64,000 nt of DNA from assembly GCA_947499545.1 (NCBI GenBank), contig CANMOZ010000003.1, positions 62,001 to 126,000 on the forward strand, given 5' to 3'. The DNA comes from an uncultured Saccharospirillaceae bacterium. Its GTDB lineage: Bacteria > Pseudomonadota > Gammaproteobacteria > Pseudomonadales > Oceanobacteraceae. Positions 55,652-64,000 of the stretch are shown here, piece after piece. The position numbers and the translations under genes were made by a program. Position 1 is the first letter of the stretch. Every line of letters begins with the position of its first letter. The notes under the pieces were generated by a model. The model searched no databases, was not told where the DNA came from, and worked only from the letters and a program-made list of their open reading frames with translations.

Positions 55652-56515
55652 GTGGATAAAAAAGATTTGTTCGTATTTTCTCAATACCTTTTGCCACAAC
55701 ATTGGCTGTCTCGAGCAGCTGGCTGGCTGGCTGATTCTCAAGTGAGTTGGATTAAAACCCCCTTCATTTCATGGTTTGCGAAAAAATACCGCGTCGATAT
55801 GAGAGAGGCGCAGCAAGAAAGCCTTTACGCCTACCCTAGCTTTAATGCCTTTTTCACACGTGCTCTAAAACCCGATGCTCGCCCGATAGACGGCTCCGAG
55901 AAAGGCATTGTCAGCCCTGCAGACGGCGCCATTAGTCAGCTAGGCGAAATAGAGGACGGGCGCATCTTCCAAGCCAAAGGCAAAGATTTCAGTTTAATTG
56001 AGTTACTCGGTGGCGACAGCCAACGCGCCAAGCCTTTTATGGGCGGTGAATTCGCTACCATCTACCTCTCTCCAAAAGACTATCACCGTGTGCATATGCC
56101 CGTTACAGGCCGCCTCAAGGAAATGGTTTATGTGCCTGGCAAACTGTTTTCCGTAAATCAAGCGACCGCTGAAGGCGTTCCTGAGCTATTCGCCCGTAAT
56201 GAGCGTGTTGTTTGTTTGTTTGATACTGAGTTCGGACCGATGGCAATGGTGCTCGTTGGCGCTATGATTGTTGCCAGCATTGAGACAACTTGGGCGGGTA
56301 CAATCACCCCCCCAATGCGACGCCTAAAATCATGGTCATACGATGATGCAGCCTTAGCACCCATCACATTGGAAAAAGGGGAAGAAATGGGCCGTTTCAA
56401 GCTTGGCTCCACGGTAATTCTCTGTTTTGGTCAAGATGCCATTGATTGGGAAGAAGCACTAGAAGCCGGCTTGCCTGTCAAAATGGGTGAGAAAATAGCG
56501 GTTCAAGACGATTAA
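55652..56515 (+). CDS. psd: Phosphatidylserine decarboxylase proenzyme
   Basis: Psd makes phosphatidylethanolamine at the inner membrane and cleaves itself to form a pyruvoyl group. The cleavage motif KLGST (Ser about 253) and the residues YHRVHMPVTG and the catalytic Asp in ADGAISQ are intact. A GTG at 55652 with GAGG 6 nt upstream is the better start; an in-frame ATG at 55640 lies inside that site. The 3' end overlaps the convergent solute-binding gene by 4 bp. Confidence 0.95.
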   Translation: MDKKDLFVFSQYLLPQHWLSRAAGWLADSQVSWIKTPFISWFAKKYRVDMREAQQESLYAYPSFNAFFTRALKPDARPIDGSEKGIVSPADGAISQLGEIEDGRIFQAKGKDFSLIELLGGDSQRAKPFMGGEFATIYLSPKDYHRVHMPVTGRLKEMVYVPGKLFSVNQATAEGVPELFARNERVVCLFDTEFGPMAMVLVGAMIVASIETTWAGTITPPMRRLKSWSYDDAALAPITLEKGEEMGRFKLGSTVILCFGQDAIDWEEALEAGLPVKMGEKIAVQDD

Positions 56516-57408
56516 TCTGAAGACTCATCAGTATCCGGAATGACCCATTCCGGATTGACGATTTTCTGATACAGCCCTGTACTCTTCAACTTTTTAAGCC
56601 CCTGATTGAACTTCGCTAATAATGGTTTGGATCGGGGGTCTGTTTTTTTTAATAACAAGTGATATTTCTCTCTGTAAACAGGTTTAGGGTGAAAGGATAC
56701 TCTCGCGACATCAGCCCGATGAAAGTGTTTGTGCAATAAGAATTGACCAACCTTCTTAGCAATCGGCACCACATCAATTCTTTTATTCAATAAGCGTTTA
56801 AACTTAACGACGTCGTCCGAACTGCTAAAAGTCGAAAAAATACCTTTTTCCTTCGCAGCTGCGTAGTCTGGGCCATAGGCATACCCAGTGGTTTCGCCAA
56901 CGACTAGACTGCGTAAGTCATTCCAATCTTTCCAGTCAAAACCTCTCTCTTCTAAATAAAAAAAGACACCTTCAATGGTCATTAAGACATCGCTGTATAG
57001 AAATATTTGTTGTCGCTCATCGGTTTTCATCCAAGGCATTGTGCCTATCCACTTAATATTGGACTTGGCTAAATGAAAGGCACGAGCCCATGGGTAAAAT
57101 TCAAATTGAACTCGAACCCCAACCAGCCTGAACGCCTCCGTTACAACCTGTGATGCAGCCCCATAAAAGGGCAGGGATTTAGACGTAAATGGCGGCCATT
57201 CACCATTGGTAACGAACACCACCCGTTCCAATGAAGGTTCGTTTTGACGCTCAGCACCCACTTGAACGTGAGCGTCAGAAGATGTGTCTATTAACTCTGT
57301 GTTTTGGTCATTTTCAGCGCGAATCAGGCAGGGAGAGAGCACCAGGAAGGCCCCCAGTAACACCACTTTGCAGATATCCCATCCAACCCACATATAAGCC
57401 TGCTCCAT
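56512..57408 (-). CDS. Second orphan periplasmic solute-binding protein (SBP_bac_3 type)
   Basis: A 298-aa protein with an N-terminal hydrophobic signal region ending near CLIRA, then a spacer, then the binding domain: FVTNGEWPPFTSKSLPFYG and FYPWARAFHLAKSNIKWIGT (PWxRA motif, also in the 43958 protein). No transporter genes are adjacent. It converges on psd with overlapping ends and lies next to an Aer-like chemoreceptor, so a sensory link is possible but unproven. Start at 57408 or the ATG at 57393. Confidence 0.7.
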   Translation of the reverse strand: MEQAYMWVGWDICKVVLLGAFLVLSPCLIRAENDQNTELIDTSSDAHVQVGAERQNEPSLERVVFVTNGEWPPFTSKSLPFYGAASQVVTEAFRLVGVRVQFEFYPWARAFHLAKSNIKWIGTMPWMKTDERQQIFLYSDVLMTIEGVFFYLEERGFDWKDWNDLRSLVVGETTGYAYGPDYAAAKEKGIFSTFSSSDDVVKFKRLLNKRIDVVPIAKKVGQFLLHKHFHRADVARVSFHPKPVYREKYHLLLKKTDPRSKPLLAKFNQGLKKLKSTGLYQKIVNPEWVIPDTDESSD

Positions 57409-57548
57409 GATCCCACTGCCTATAAAGCGTAGCCGCTCGAGTCATCATTGATCCCAGCAGGCTTGCTATGACTATTCAATCCCACATTTCGCAGAACCCA
57501 ATGCCTGACTAAACTGGAATCAGATACACGGAAGGGTGAGGCACAGCC

Positions 57549-59102
57549 GTGCGTAATAATCAGCCAGTCACCGGTGAAGAGAGAACCTTTGAGGCGCATC
57601 AGCGTTTAATCTCTACCACCGACTTAAAAGGGCGTATCACGGATTGCAATGAGGTATTCACAAGCATTGCGGGCTATTCACGTGAAGAGTTAATGGGGAA
57701 ACCTCACAACATCATCCGCCACCCCGACATGCCAGAGGCTGCATTTCAAAATATGTGGGATCACCTACATGCGGGCCACCCCTGGATGGGCATCGTCAAA
57801 AATCGGTGTAAAAACGGCGATCATTACTGGGTCAACGCCTACGTCACCCCCATTCTTGAACGTGACCAAATTGTTGGTTACGAATCTGTACGTACCTGCC
57901 CGACAAGAGAACAAATAGCTAAGGCTGAACGTTTATATAAGCACATCAAGGCAGGCAAAAAAGTGCGTATGGCCTCGCCCATATTCATGACCGAGTGGAT
58001 TGCGGGTGCCTTCTTATTGATAGGGATATTAGCCCTGGCCTTTAAGCAAGCTTTGATCAGCAGCGCGCTCTTGATTCTTGGCATGTTTGTGATGATTGTC
58101 ATAGGTAGGCAGCAGCAACAGAAACGTTTTTCGATGTTTAAAGGGTTGCTAGCGGGCTCATTCACTGACCCTTTAGCTGCATTGGTGTATACCGGAGACC
58201 CAGGCCCACTAGGTCAAATTCAGGTCGCCATCCTCAGTTTGAAAGCTCACTTAAGTACGGTGATCACCCGAATCGAAGATTTATCTCAGCGAGTCGCGAA
58301 GCAAGCCGACGAAGCGCTTATCTCTACTGAAAAAGCCAAATCCGCACTCCAGGAACAACGCTCTGAGACCGATACGGTGGCATCCAATATCAATGAAATG
58401 GCAACGGCCATCAGTGAGGTTTCAACCCACATACAAGACAGTGCGAGCCAGGCCGAAGAAGCCAGTCAACACGCGGCGTCAGGGAAAGCCATCGCCATGA
58501 CCACCCGAGAAAGCATTGAACTGCTGCAAAATAAAGTGAACGATATCAGCCACTCGGTTGAAGAGCTTTCCGCTCAAACAGAAAACATTGCCAGCGCGGC
58601 CAAATTGATTGAAGGCATCGCTGATCAAACGAATCTGTTAGCACTGAATGCTGCGATAGAGGCGGCCCGTGCAGGGGAACAAGGACGAGGCTTTGCGGTA
58701 GTTGCGGATGAAGTACGTTCACTTGCACAAAGAACGCAGAGCTCCACACAAGAAATTCATGGCATCATTCATCAGCTGATTGAACAAGCCCAATCGGCCG
58801 TTTCCACTGCAGAACAAGGGCGTATTGACGCCGAGAAAGGGCTGAACAAGGTCATGGAAACCGAATCTATGCTGGGAGGCATTACCAGTGCCTTAACACG
58901 CATCGCCGACGTTGCTTCTCGTATGGCGACTACCGTAGAGCAGCAAGCGACTTTCTCAGAGGATACGAATCGTCAGGTTGCTCATATCGCGTCTCTGGCG
59001 CAAGACAGCATGGAAACGGGGCAACACACCCTAGAGTGTATTCAGAGTCTCAAAGCCTCATCCAGTGATCTACATGCCCTGGTAGAACGATTCGAACGCT
59101 AG
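57549..59102 (+). CDS. Aerotaxis receptor-like methyl-accepting chemotaxis protein (PAS-MCP)
   Basis: A 517-aa receptor: cytoplasmic PAS domain (about 15-125, [20 protein letters not shown] and [14 protein letters not shown], the Aer-type fold that binds FAD), two close membrane segments (about 148-186), and an MCP signalling domain with the conserved tip [20 protein letters not shown] (359-378). No periplasmic ligand domain and no CheR-docking pentapeptide. A GTG start at 57549 with GAGG upstream. It probably senses redox or oxygen. Confidence 0.88.
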   Translation: MRNNQPVTGEERTFEAHQRLISTTDLKGRITDCNEVFTSIAGYSREELMGKPHNIIRHPDMPEAAFQNMWDHLHAGHPWMGIVKNRCKNGDHYWVNAYVTPILERDQIVGYESVRTCPTREQIAKAERLYKHIKAGKKVRMASPIFMTEWIAGAFLLIGILALAFKQALISSALLILGMFVMIVIGRQQQQKRFSMFKGLLAGSFTDPLAALVYTGDPGPLGQIQVAILSLKAHLSTVITRIEDLSQRVAKQADEALISTEKAKSALQEQRSETDTVASNINEMATAISEVSTHIQDSASQAEEASQHAASGKAIAMTTRESIELLQNKVNDISHSVEELSAQTENIASAAKLIEGIADQTNLLALNAAIEAARAGEQGRGFAVVADEVRSLAQRTQSSTQEIHGIIHQLIEQAQSAVSTAEQGRIDAEKGLNKVMETESMLGGITSALTRIADVASRMATTVEQQATFSEDTNRQVAHIASLAQDSMETGQHTLECIQSLKASSSDLHALVERFER

Positions 59103-59135
59103 CGTTGGGAGAGCGCTCAACATCAGGATACGTGC

Positions 59136-60083
59136 TTAAGCGCGACTGAAATCAAAGCTAAGCACATCGGCAATTTGCTCGGTTCCTAATTTGAGCATCA
59201 GTAAGCGATCCAGTCCCATAGCCACGCCCGCACATTCGGGCATACCTTCCGACATGGCCTGAATGAAAGCCTCATCAATGGGCTTGGCTTCTACCCCTAT
59301 CGATTGACGAAGTACCTGATCCTGTTGAAACCGACTTAGCTGCTCTTGGGCATCGGTTAATTCCCAGTAACCATTGGCTAATTCCACGCCATTGACATAC
59401 AGCTCAAAGCGTTTAGCCACAGAAACGCCTTCACTCGTTGAAATGATTTTGGCCAATGCAGCTTGATCTTGCGGAAAATCTTCCACAAACACCAAGGTGT
59501 TTTTAGGTAACTGGGGTTCTATATGATGCGTCAATATTAAATCCAACAACCCTAACCTATCTACATCTGGGAACTCTATGTGCATCGAGTCAAGAAAATC
59601 GATCAATTGCTGGTTCGATGCTATATGAGGGTTAATACCGGTAAAGTCTTCAAAGAGTGATTGATACGTATATCGTTTCTCTTCATAAATCTCCAAGTAT
59701 TCCATCACGAGCTGAGCCACCTCGTCCATCAACTGACGGTGATCAAATTCCGTGCGGTACCATTCCAACATGGTAAATTCCGGGTTATGACACCCACCCG
59801 CCTCTCCATCTCGAAACACTTTGCAGATTTGATATATTGAGCCCGAACCTGCACAAAGAAGGCGTTTCATTGGATATTCAGGAGACGTGTGTAAATACCT
59901 CGCACCTCCCATGACTCGAGCTTCTACAGGTTGAATATAAGGATCTGAAACCGCAGCGACGGATAATGCAGGGGTTTCGACTTCAAGCACTGAACGTGTC
60001 CAAAAAAATTCACGCAGATATCGATAAAGCGCGGCACGTTCTTGTAAAGCATTGAATGAAGCGCTTGGCATTAGGGTTTCCAT
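59136..60083 (-). CDS. epmA: Elongation factor P lysine beta-lysyltransferase EpmA
   Basis: EpmA (315 aa, also GenX/PoxA) is a class II lysyl-tRNA synthetase-like enzyme lacking the tRNA-binding domain; it attaches beta-lysine to EF-P. Motif 2 region CNPEFTMLEWYRTEFD and motif 3 GVAMGLDRLLMLKLG are intact. EpmB and EF-P genes are not in the window. Divergent from the RlaP-like gene. Confidence 0.95.
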   Translation of the reverse strand: METLMPSASFNALQERAALYRYLREFFWTRSVLEVETPALSVAAVSDPYIQPVEARVMGGARYLHTSPEYPMKRLLCAGSGSIYQICKVFRDGEAGGCHNPEFTMLEWYRTEFDHRQLMDEVAQLVMEYLEIYEEKRYTYQSLFEDFTGINPHIASNQQLIDFLDSMHIEFPDVDRLGLLDLILTHHIEPQLPKNTLVFVEDFPQDQAALAKIISTSEGVSVAKRFELYVNGVELANGYWELTDAQEQLSRFQQDQVLRQSIGVEAKPIDEAFIQAMSEGMPECAGVAMGLDRLLMLKLGTEQIADVLSFDFSRA

Positions 60084-60299
60084 TTAAGCACTGAAGAGCA
60101 CAGGGTTATTAAAAGAGCATACGTCTATTGTAACTCTTTAAATTTAGAGTCGAAACCTTTTGCGAAAATCCCTGTCTGATCAGCAGGAAAGATACCTATA
60201 CTGCTATAAAAAAGGCTCGCTTTGTTCAATTTAATCAGGTATTTGTAAAAGCCTGTCTTGAACGAGCGAATATAGCCACGTAAACCTGAAAAGACTTTT

Positions 60300-61079
60300 A
60301 TGATTGATGTTAAACAACAGCAAACCATTCTGGATCGTATCAATCAAACTGCAAAACAGCATGATGTGAAGGTGGTGTTTGCCGTTGAATCAGGCAGCCG
60401 AGCTTGGGGATTAGCATCTCCCAAAAGCGATTATGACGTACGCTTTGTTTACATACACCGTCCTGAATGGTACTTAAGCATTGATTTAGAAGCCAGGCCG
60501 GACGTCATCGAATATCCACTGTCAGATACGATTGACCTTCAAGGGTGGGACCTTAGAAAAGCCTTGAAATTATTTCATAAATCCAACCCATCCTTTATTG
60601 AATGGATTCAATCACCGATTCAATACCTTGAATATGATCTATTTTCAAAAAGATGCAGGGGGCTATTGCCTGACGTTTATAACCCGGGTAAAGGTATTTA
60701 CCATTACCTTAATATGGCAAAGACTAATTTCAGGCAACACCTACTCAAACCACAAATCCCTATAAAAAAATATTTATATGTCCTGAAAGCACTTTTAGCT
60801 GCTCGTTGTATACAAACCCATCGATCTGCTCCGCCTATAGAATTTCAACAGCTGATCTCGTTACTGCCGACTCAACCTCTACATCAGCTCGTAGAAGAAC
60901 TCATTGAAAAGAAGAAAAGCGAAATTCAACAAGCCACTATCGAACCCAATGTTATATTGAATGACTTCATAAATGAAGAATTTGATTTTTGGGAAAGCAA
61001 CCCTCCCACAAACACCCACTCACATGACTGCTTTCCGGCATTAAACGCTTTATTTCAAGAACTGATCTATCGCTTTTAA
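60300..61079 (+). CDS. RlaP-like DNA polymerase beta-superfamily nucleotidyltransferase
   Basis: A 259-aa protein with the nucleotidyltransferase signature GSRAWGLASPKSDYDVRFVY; Gly32-Ser33 and the metal aspartates Asp44 and Asp46 are in place. This resembles the RlaP family (DUF in RNA-repair clusters) and the related COG3541 group. No RNA ligase or other repair gene is next to it, so the function is open; a protein AMP- or nucleotidyl-transfer role is possible. Divergent from epmA. Confidence 0.72.
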   Translation: MIDVKQQQTILDRINQTAKQHDVKVVFAVESGSRAWGLASPKSDYDVRFVYIHRPEWYLSIDLEARPDVIEYPLSDTIDLQGWDLRKALKLFHKSNPSFIEWIQSPIQYLEYDLFSKRCRGLLPDVYNPGKGIYHYLNMAKTNFRQHLLKPQIPIKKYLYVLKALLAARCIQTHRSAPPIEFQQLISLLPTQPLHQLVEELIEKKKSEIQQATIEPNVILNDFINEEFDFWESNPPTNTHSHDCFPALNALFQELIYRF

Positions 61080-61103
61080 CTCAGCCAATGGACGTTGATA
61101 TTA

Positions 61104-61448
61104 ATGACCCCCACTCGTATTCATCTTGACACCAAAACTCAAACGCTAAACATTAGCTTTCAAGAAGATCAACAGCTTTTCTCCCTCCCAGCTGAATATT
61201 TACGCGTATTTTCACCATCAGCAGAAGTTCGGGGGCATGGCAGCCCTATTCTTCAACAGGGTAAAGCTAAGGTTAACATTCTGAAGCTATTGCCCATCGG
61301 TAATTACGCACTGAAAATCGAATTTGATGATGGGCATGATTCAGGGCTATTCTCATTCGACTATCTATACGAACTGGCAACAGAGTATGAACAAAGATGG
61401 GCGAATTACCTAGAAGCGCTTGAGGCTTCTAATCTATCAAGAGATTAA
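61104..61448 (+). CDS. DUF971 domain protein
   Basis: A 114-aa DUF971 protein, the domain found at the N-terminus of gamma-butyrobetaine hydroxylase and as stand-alone proteins next to heat-shock or cofactor genes. TRIHLDTKTQTLNISFQE, LPAEYLRVFSPSAEVRGHG and FDDGHDSGLFSFDYLYEL are the family pattern. Start at the ATG at 61104; a TTG three codons earlier is possible. 24 bp after the nucleotidyltransferase, probably cotranscribed. No specific function is known to me. Confidence 0.85.
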   Translation: MTPTRIHLDTKTQTLNISFQEDQQLFSLPAEYLRVFSPSAEVRGHGSPILQQGKAKVNILKLLPIGNYALKIEFDDGHDSGLFSFDYLYELATEYEQRWANYLEALEASNLSRD

Positions 61449-61465
61449 GTATAACGTTGAAACAA

Positions 61466-61843
61466 TCACGTTTTAATTTCATCAATAATCGATTGTGCAG
61501 AACCATTAGCGGTCGCAACATCAGATAAGTCAAAAAGGTTAATGCCTTCAATGCATGCAACATTATAGCCATAAAACGCTGGGTTACTCCGTCGCTGATG
61601 GTGGGTATAGATACCACAAATTTGACAAAAATAGTGCTTAGCCGTTCGAGTATTCCATTGATAAAGTGTTAAATACTCTTCTCCCTGAGTGACTTTCAAG
61701 CGTTCAATCAGCACACTGCCCATAATAGCGCCTTTACGACGACACAAGGAACAGTTACATCTTCTTAAATCCTCTAAACCATTCTCTAAGTAAACTTCAA
61801 ACCTAACTGATCCACAATGACAAGAACCCTTTTTGGTTTCCAT
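61466..61843 (-). CDS. GFA-family zinc-binding protein
   Basis: A 125-aa GFA/CENP-V-type protein. Zinc-binding cysteines are at 8, 10, 29, 31, 34, 73 and 76 (SCHCGS, CNCSLC, CQIC), the arrangement of glutathione-dependent formaldehyde-activating enzyme relatives. Most stand-alone members have no proven activity. It is convergent with the DUF971 gene. Confidence 0.87.
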   Translation of the reverse strand: METKKGSCHCGSVRFEVYLENGLEDLRRCNCSLCRRKGAIMGSVLIERLKVTQGEEYLTLYQWNTRTAKHYFCQICGIYTHHQRRSNPAFYGYNVACIEGINLFDLSDVATANGSAQSIIDEIKT

Positions 61844-62333
61844 CCAGTTTCTTCCATGCTAGACAATTAATTGTATTTCTTATTAGATCATTCAATATAA
61901 AACTGCAATGTTATCTCTTTGTTATACCAACCCTGCGCCTTAAAAACCACCCTACTTAAATTCATAAATGCATTATTTTTTGCACATTCTTATGATATTG
62001 AAATTTTCCAACACAACAAAGGTCCGACCAATAGAGGCGATTTAAACGCAACCTAAAAAGGGCAAGCTATCGCTTTTTACAGAATAAACGCTTACGCATT
62101 TCAAATAAATCAAATATAGATTCTTTAAAACTACGTTATACAACACAAATGATCAAAAACTCACAACACAAAATCGATTGCAAATAATTGTTTATTGCAC
62201 TTGAAACTATCTGAGATTAAAAAAGACTGACTATTGATGGTATAAAAAATGCCGGCAGCATAAAACTTTCCACAATCCAATGCTGCTCGCACATTATCTT
62301 TGAATCAATCGCTCGCAGTATGAGGTATTGATC
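61844..62333. other. 490-bp AT-rich intergenic region upstream of the decarboxylase-like gene
   Basis: No gene was found. Base composition is clearly richer in A+T than the flanking housekeeping regions. It contains an imperfect inverted repeat at 62179-62199 (TGCAA...TTGCA arms). It likely holds the promoter for the 62334 gene; no clear -35/-10 pair was assigned. Confidence 0.4.
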
Positions 62334-63995
62334 GTGTCAAATGCGATTAAAATTAGCAAAATCCCAGCACTCAACATTCACACAGAAGAGAAAACAGTAC
62401 ACCCGTTTCATTATTCAAGTGAATTTTTCTCAGATGAAAAACCATTAAATAGCTGGGTCAATCGAATCGAATATTTTCGAGATGCTGCGACGAGCCTTCA
62501 CTCATACGGCCCCAAATACCAAAACAATGCTTTCGTATATGAGAAAGAAATCGAAGATTTCCAAATCAGTTATAACGGCGAAGACAGCAAAACGGTGTTA
62601 ACCGAATTGAGTCACATCTTGGAAGGTGGTATACGCAGCCAGTCATCTCAAGCCGTTTTTAATATGGTGCCACAGCCATTAATGGATACACAGGCAGCGG
62701 CGGCGGCAATGCAACTCTACAATGTGAATGCCATTATGGATACCTATGGGGGCAAAGCATTACTCTATGAACAACAAGTAGCAAGATTACTCGGTAAGTG
62801 GGTTGGATGGTCAAAAGCCAATGGGTTAGCCTGTAATGGAGGCAAAATCACGTTACTTTACGCTATTAAATCCGCAATAAAACGAATGGCTCCAGACTCT
62901 GATAAACTGGGCATTCCAAAGGATATTGTCATCTTAACCTCTGAAGGTGCTCATTACTCTATTGAACATTGCTGTGAATTCCTAGGTCTGGGCTCAAATC
63001 AATGCATACGAATACCCGTAGATGCATCAAAGGGGGTATCTCATTTTAATCTTCAAGACACAATACGAAAGCAACACAATGCTGGAAAACGCATCGCAGC
63101 TATTTTATGTTGCGGAGGCACAACGCTTGATTTTGTTTGCGATGACACTCAATCAATCGTCGATAGCGTTCATAGTATAAAAAAAGATCTAAACCTTGAA
63201 TATACTCCCTACCTCCATTTTGACAGTGTTATTGGTTGGTTATGGTTTTCGTTTCTCTCCGATTCAACCCGATTAGAAACATTGCCGTTACCAATAGCCA
63301 GCAAAATACAAAAGGCTTTAGATAAATTCAAAGGATTACAACACTTTGATTCGTTTGGCGTTGATTTTCATAAAAACGGCCTATGTCCATATGCAAGCAG
63401 CTTTTTTATTGCAAAAGATCTGCCTATAACGCGTCACAACAACGGCGCCTCAAAATCTTATGGTGAAGTGCGAGCGTTTGATTTTACTTTCGAAAATTCA
63501 AGACCTGCATCAGGAATCGCCAGCGCATGGGTTTCTTTGAAGCGCTTAGGAATTAAAGGCCTACAAGAATATTTGATAAGTCTTCTTGAAGTCAGTGATC
63601 AGTTTAAATTTATACTTTCCTCACATGCGAACGTTACTCTCTTAAATAATGATTCATTAGGCTGGGAGGTTATTTTCTCACTTGAACCCAGCCTTTCAGT
63701 GTCTCAACTGTATTCAAAAGATGTTATCAGTGAAGATTTTTATCGCTATGTCACGGAATTAACTCAAAACGGACAACCGATTCCCAGCATCAGCATTATC
63801 AAGCAATTTGGTGAGCTGTATAAATCAGAAGGGGAAACCGGGTACATTCTGTACCCTATGCACCCCAATTTAAAAATTAAAGATATAGAAAAAATTGTCG
63901 GCTCCATACTGAACTCTTATGAAAAACATCAACAACTACTCAGCAAAAAAGCCCGTCAGATTTCTGATAAACCGGTAGCTTTACCGATTCGATAA
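62334..63995 (+). CDS. Group II PLP-dependent decarboxylase-like enzyme, substrate unknown
   Basis: A 553-aa fold-type I PLP enzyme resembling aspartate/glutamate/diaminobutyrate decarboxylases. Visible are the PLP-stacking histidine His207 in SEGAHYS, the pyridine-nitrogen aspartate Asp297 in HFDS and the Schiff-base lysine Lys347 in FGVDFHKNG. The usual TSGGTEAN is CNGGKITLLYA, so it is a divergent subfamily. The GTG at 62334 is chosen since GAGG lies 8 nt before it. It is AT-rich, with a long upstream region, suggesting transfer. The gene ends 5 bp before the window edge; a biosynthetic cluster may continue beyond. Confidence 0.78.
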   Translation: MSNAIKISKIPALNIHTEEKTVHPFHYSSEFFSDEKPLNSWVNRIEYFRDAATSLHSYGPKYQNNAFVYEKEIEDFQISYNGEDSKTVLTELSHILEGGIRSQSSQAVFNMVPQPLMDTQAAAAAMQLYNVNAIMDTYGGKALLYEQQVARLLGKWVGWSKANGLACNGGKITLLYAIKSAIKRMAPDSDKLGIPKDIVILTSEGAHYSIEHCCEFLGLGSNQCIRIPVDASKGVSHFNLQDTIRKQHNAGKRIAAILCCGGTTLDFVCDDTQSIVDSVHSIKKDLNLEYTPYLHFDSVIGWLWFSFLSDSTRLETLPLPIASKIQKALDKFKGLQHFDSFGVDFHKNGLCPYASSFFIAKDLPITRHNNGASKSYGEVRAFDFTFENSRPASGIASAWVSLKRLGIKGLQEYLISLLEVSDQFKFILSSHANVTLLNNDSLGWEVIFSLEPSLSVSQLYSKDVISEDFYRYVTELTQNGQPIPSISIIKQFGELYKSEGETGYILYPMHPNLKIKDIEKIVGSILNSYEKHQQLLSKKARQISDKPVALPIR

Positions 63996-64000
63996 GATCC

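Noticed and set aside
62179..62199. Fur box upstream of the decarboxylase-like gene
   Set aside because: Only about half of the 19-bp consensus positions match; kept only as an unassigned inverted repeat.

Overview
The window comes from a gammaproteobacterium with an Oceanospirillales/Pseudomonas-like gene order, probably marine. The str, rpoBC, rimP-nusA-infB, ftsH-folP-glmM-tpiA-secG, carA-carB-greA and motAB-rhdA-psd blocks all follow the order familiar from Pseudomonas and its relatives. No rRNA, insertion sequence, phage gene or CRISPR array was found. Species cannot be named from the sequence alone.

Layout. 1-18600 (mostly minus strand) is the transcription/translation block: start of the S10 operon (rplD partial, rplC, rpsJ), the str operon (rpsL-rpsG-fusA-tuf), rpoBC, rplKAJL, nusG, secE and tRNAs Trp, Thr, Gly and Tyr. 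Clear sigma70-type promoters precede rpsJ, rpsL, tRNA-Trp and tRNA-Tyr. 18871-21517 holds a SPOR-domain protein, coaX and birA. 21660-24257 holds pnp and rpsO. 24258-30132 is an accessory island inserted between rpsO and truB, which are neighbours in most gammaproteobacteria. 30148-42827 is the truB, rbfA, infB, nusA, rimP, tRNA-fMet, tRNA-Leu, secG, tpiA, glmM, folP, ftsH block. 42908-49617 carries rlmE, yhbY, a periplasmic binding protein, greA and carBA. 50013-59102 carries a methyltransferase, motBA, an HDOD-GAF protein, rhdA, psd, a second orphan binding protein and an Aer-like chemoreceptor. 59136-63995 carries epmA, an RlaP-like nucleotidyltransferase, a DUF971 protein, a GFA-type zinc protein and a group II PLP decarboxylase-like enzyme behind a long AT-rich intergenic region.

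The most interesting part is the island. It encodes homologues of every enzyme class needed to make polyprenyl-phosphoryl-beta-D-arabinofuranose, the lipid donor best known from mycobacterial arabinogalactan synthesis: a UbiA-type phosphoribosyltransferase, a divergent PAP2 (DUF212) candidate phosphatase, DprE1, DprE2 and a GtrA/Rv3789-like small membrane protein. A polytopic membrane protein of unknown family at 24772 is a candidate glycosyltransferase. The DprE1 homologue has alanine where M. tuberculosis DprE1 has Cys387, the residue attacked by covalent benzothiazinones. Other points worth attention are a putative leader-peptide/terminator attenuator before carA, a 25-codon membrane microprotein in the unusually wide truB-rbfA gap, the absence of a second tuf between tRNA-Thr and tRNA-Trp, and a methyltransferase without the usual NPPY motif.
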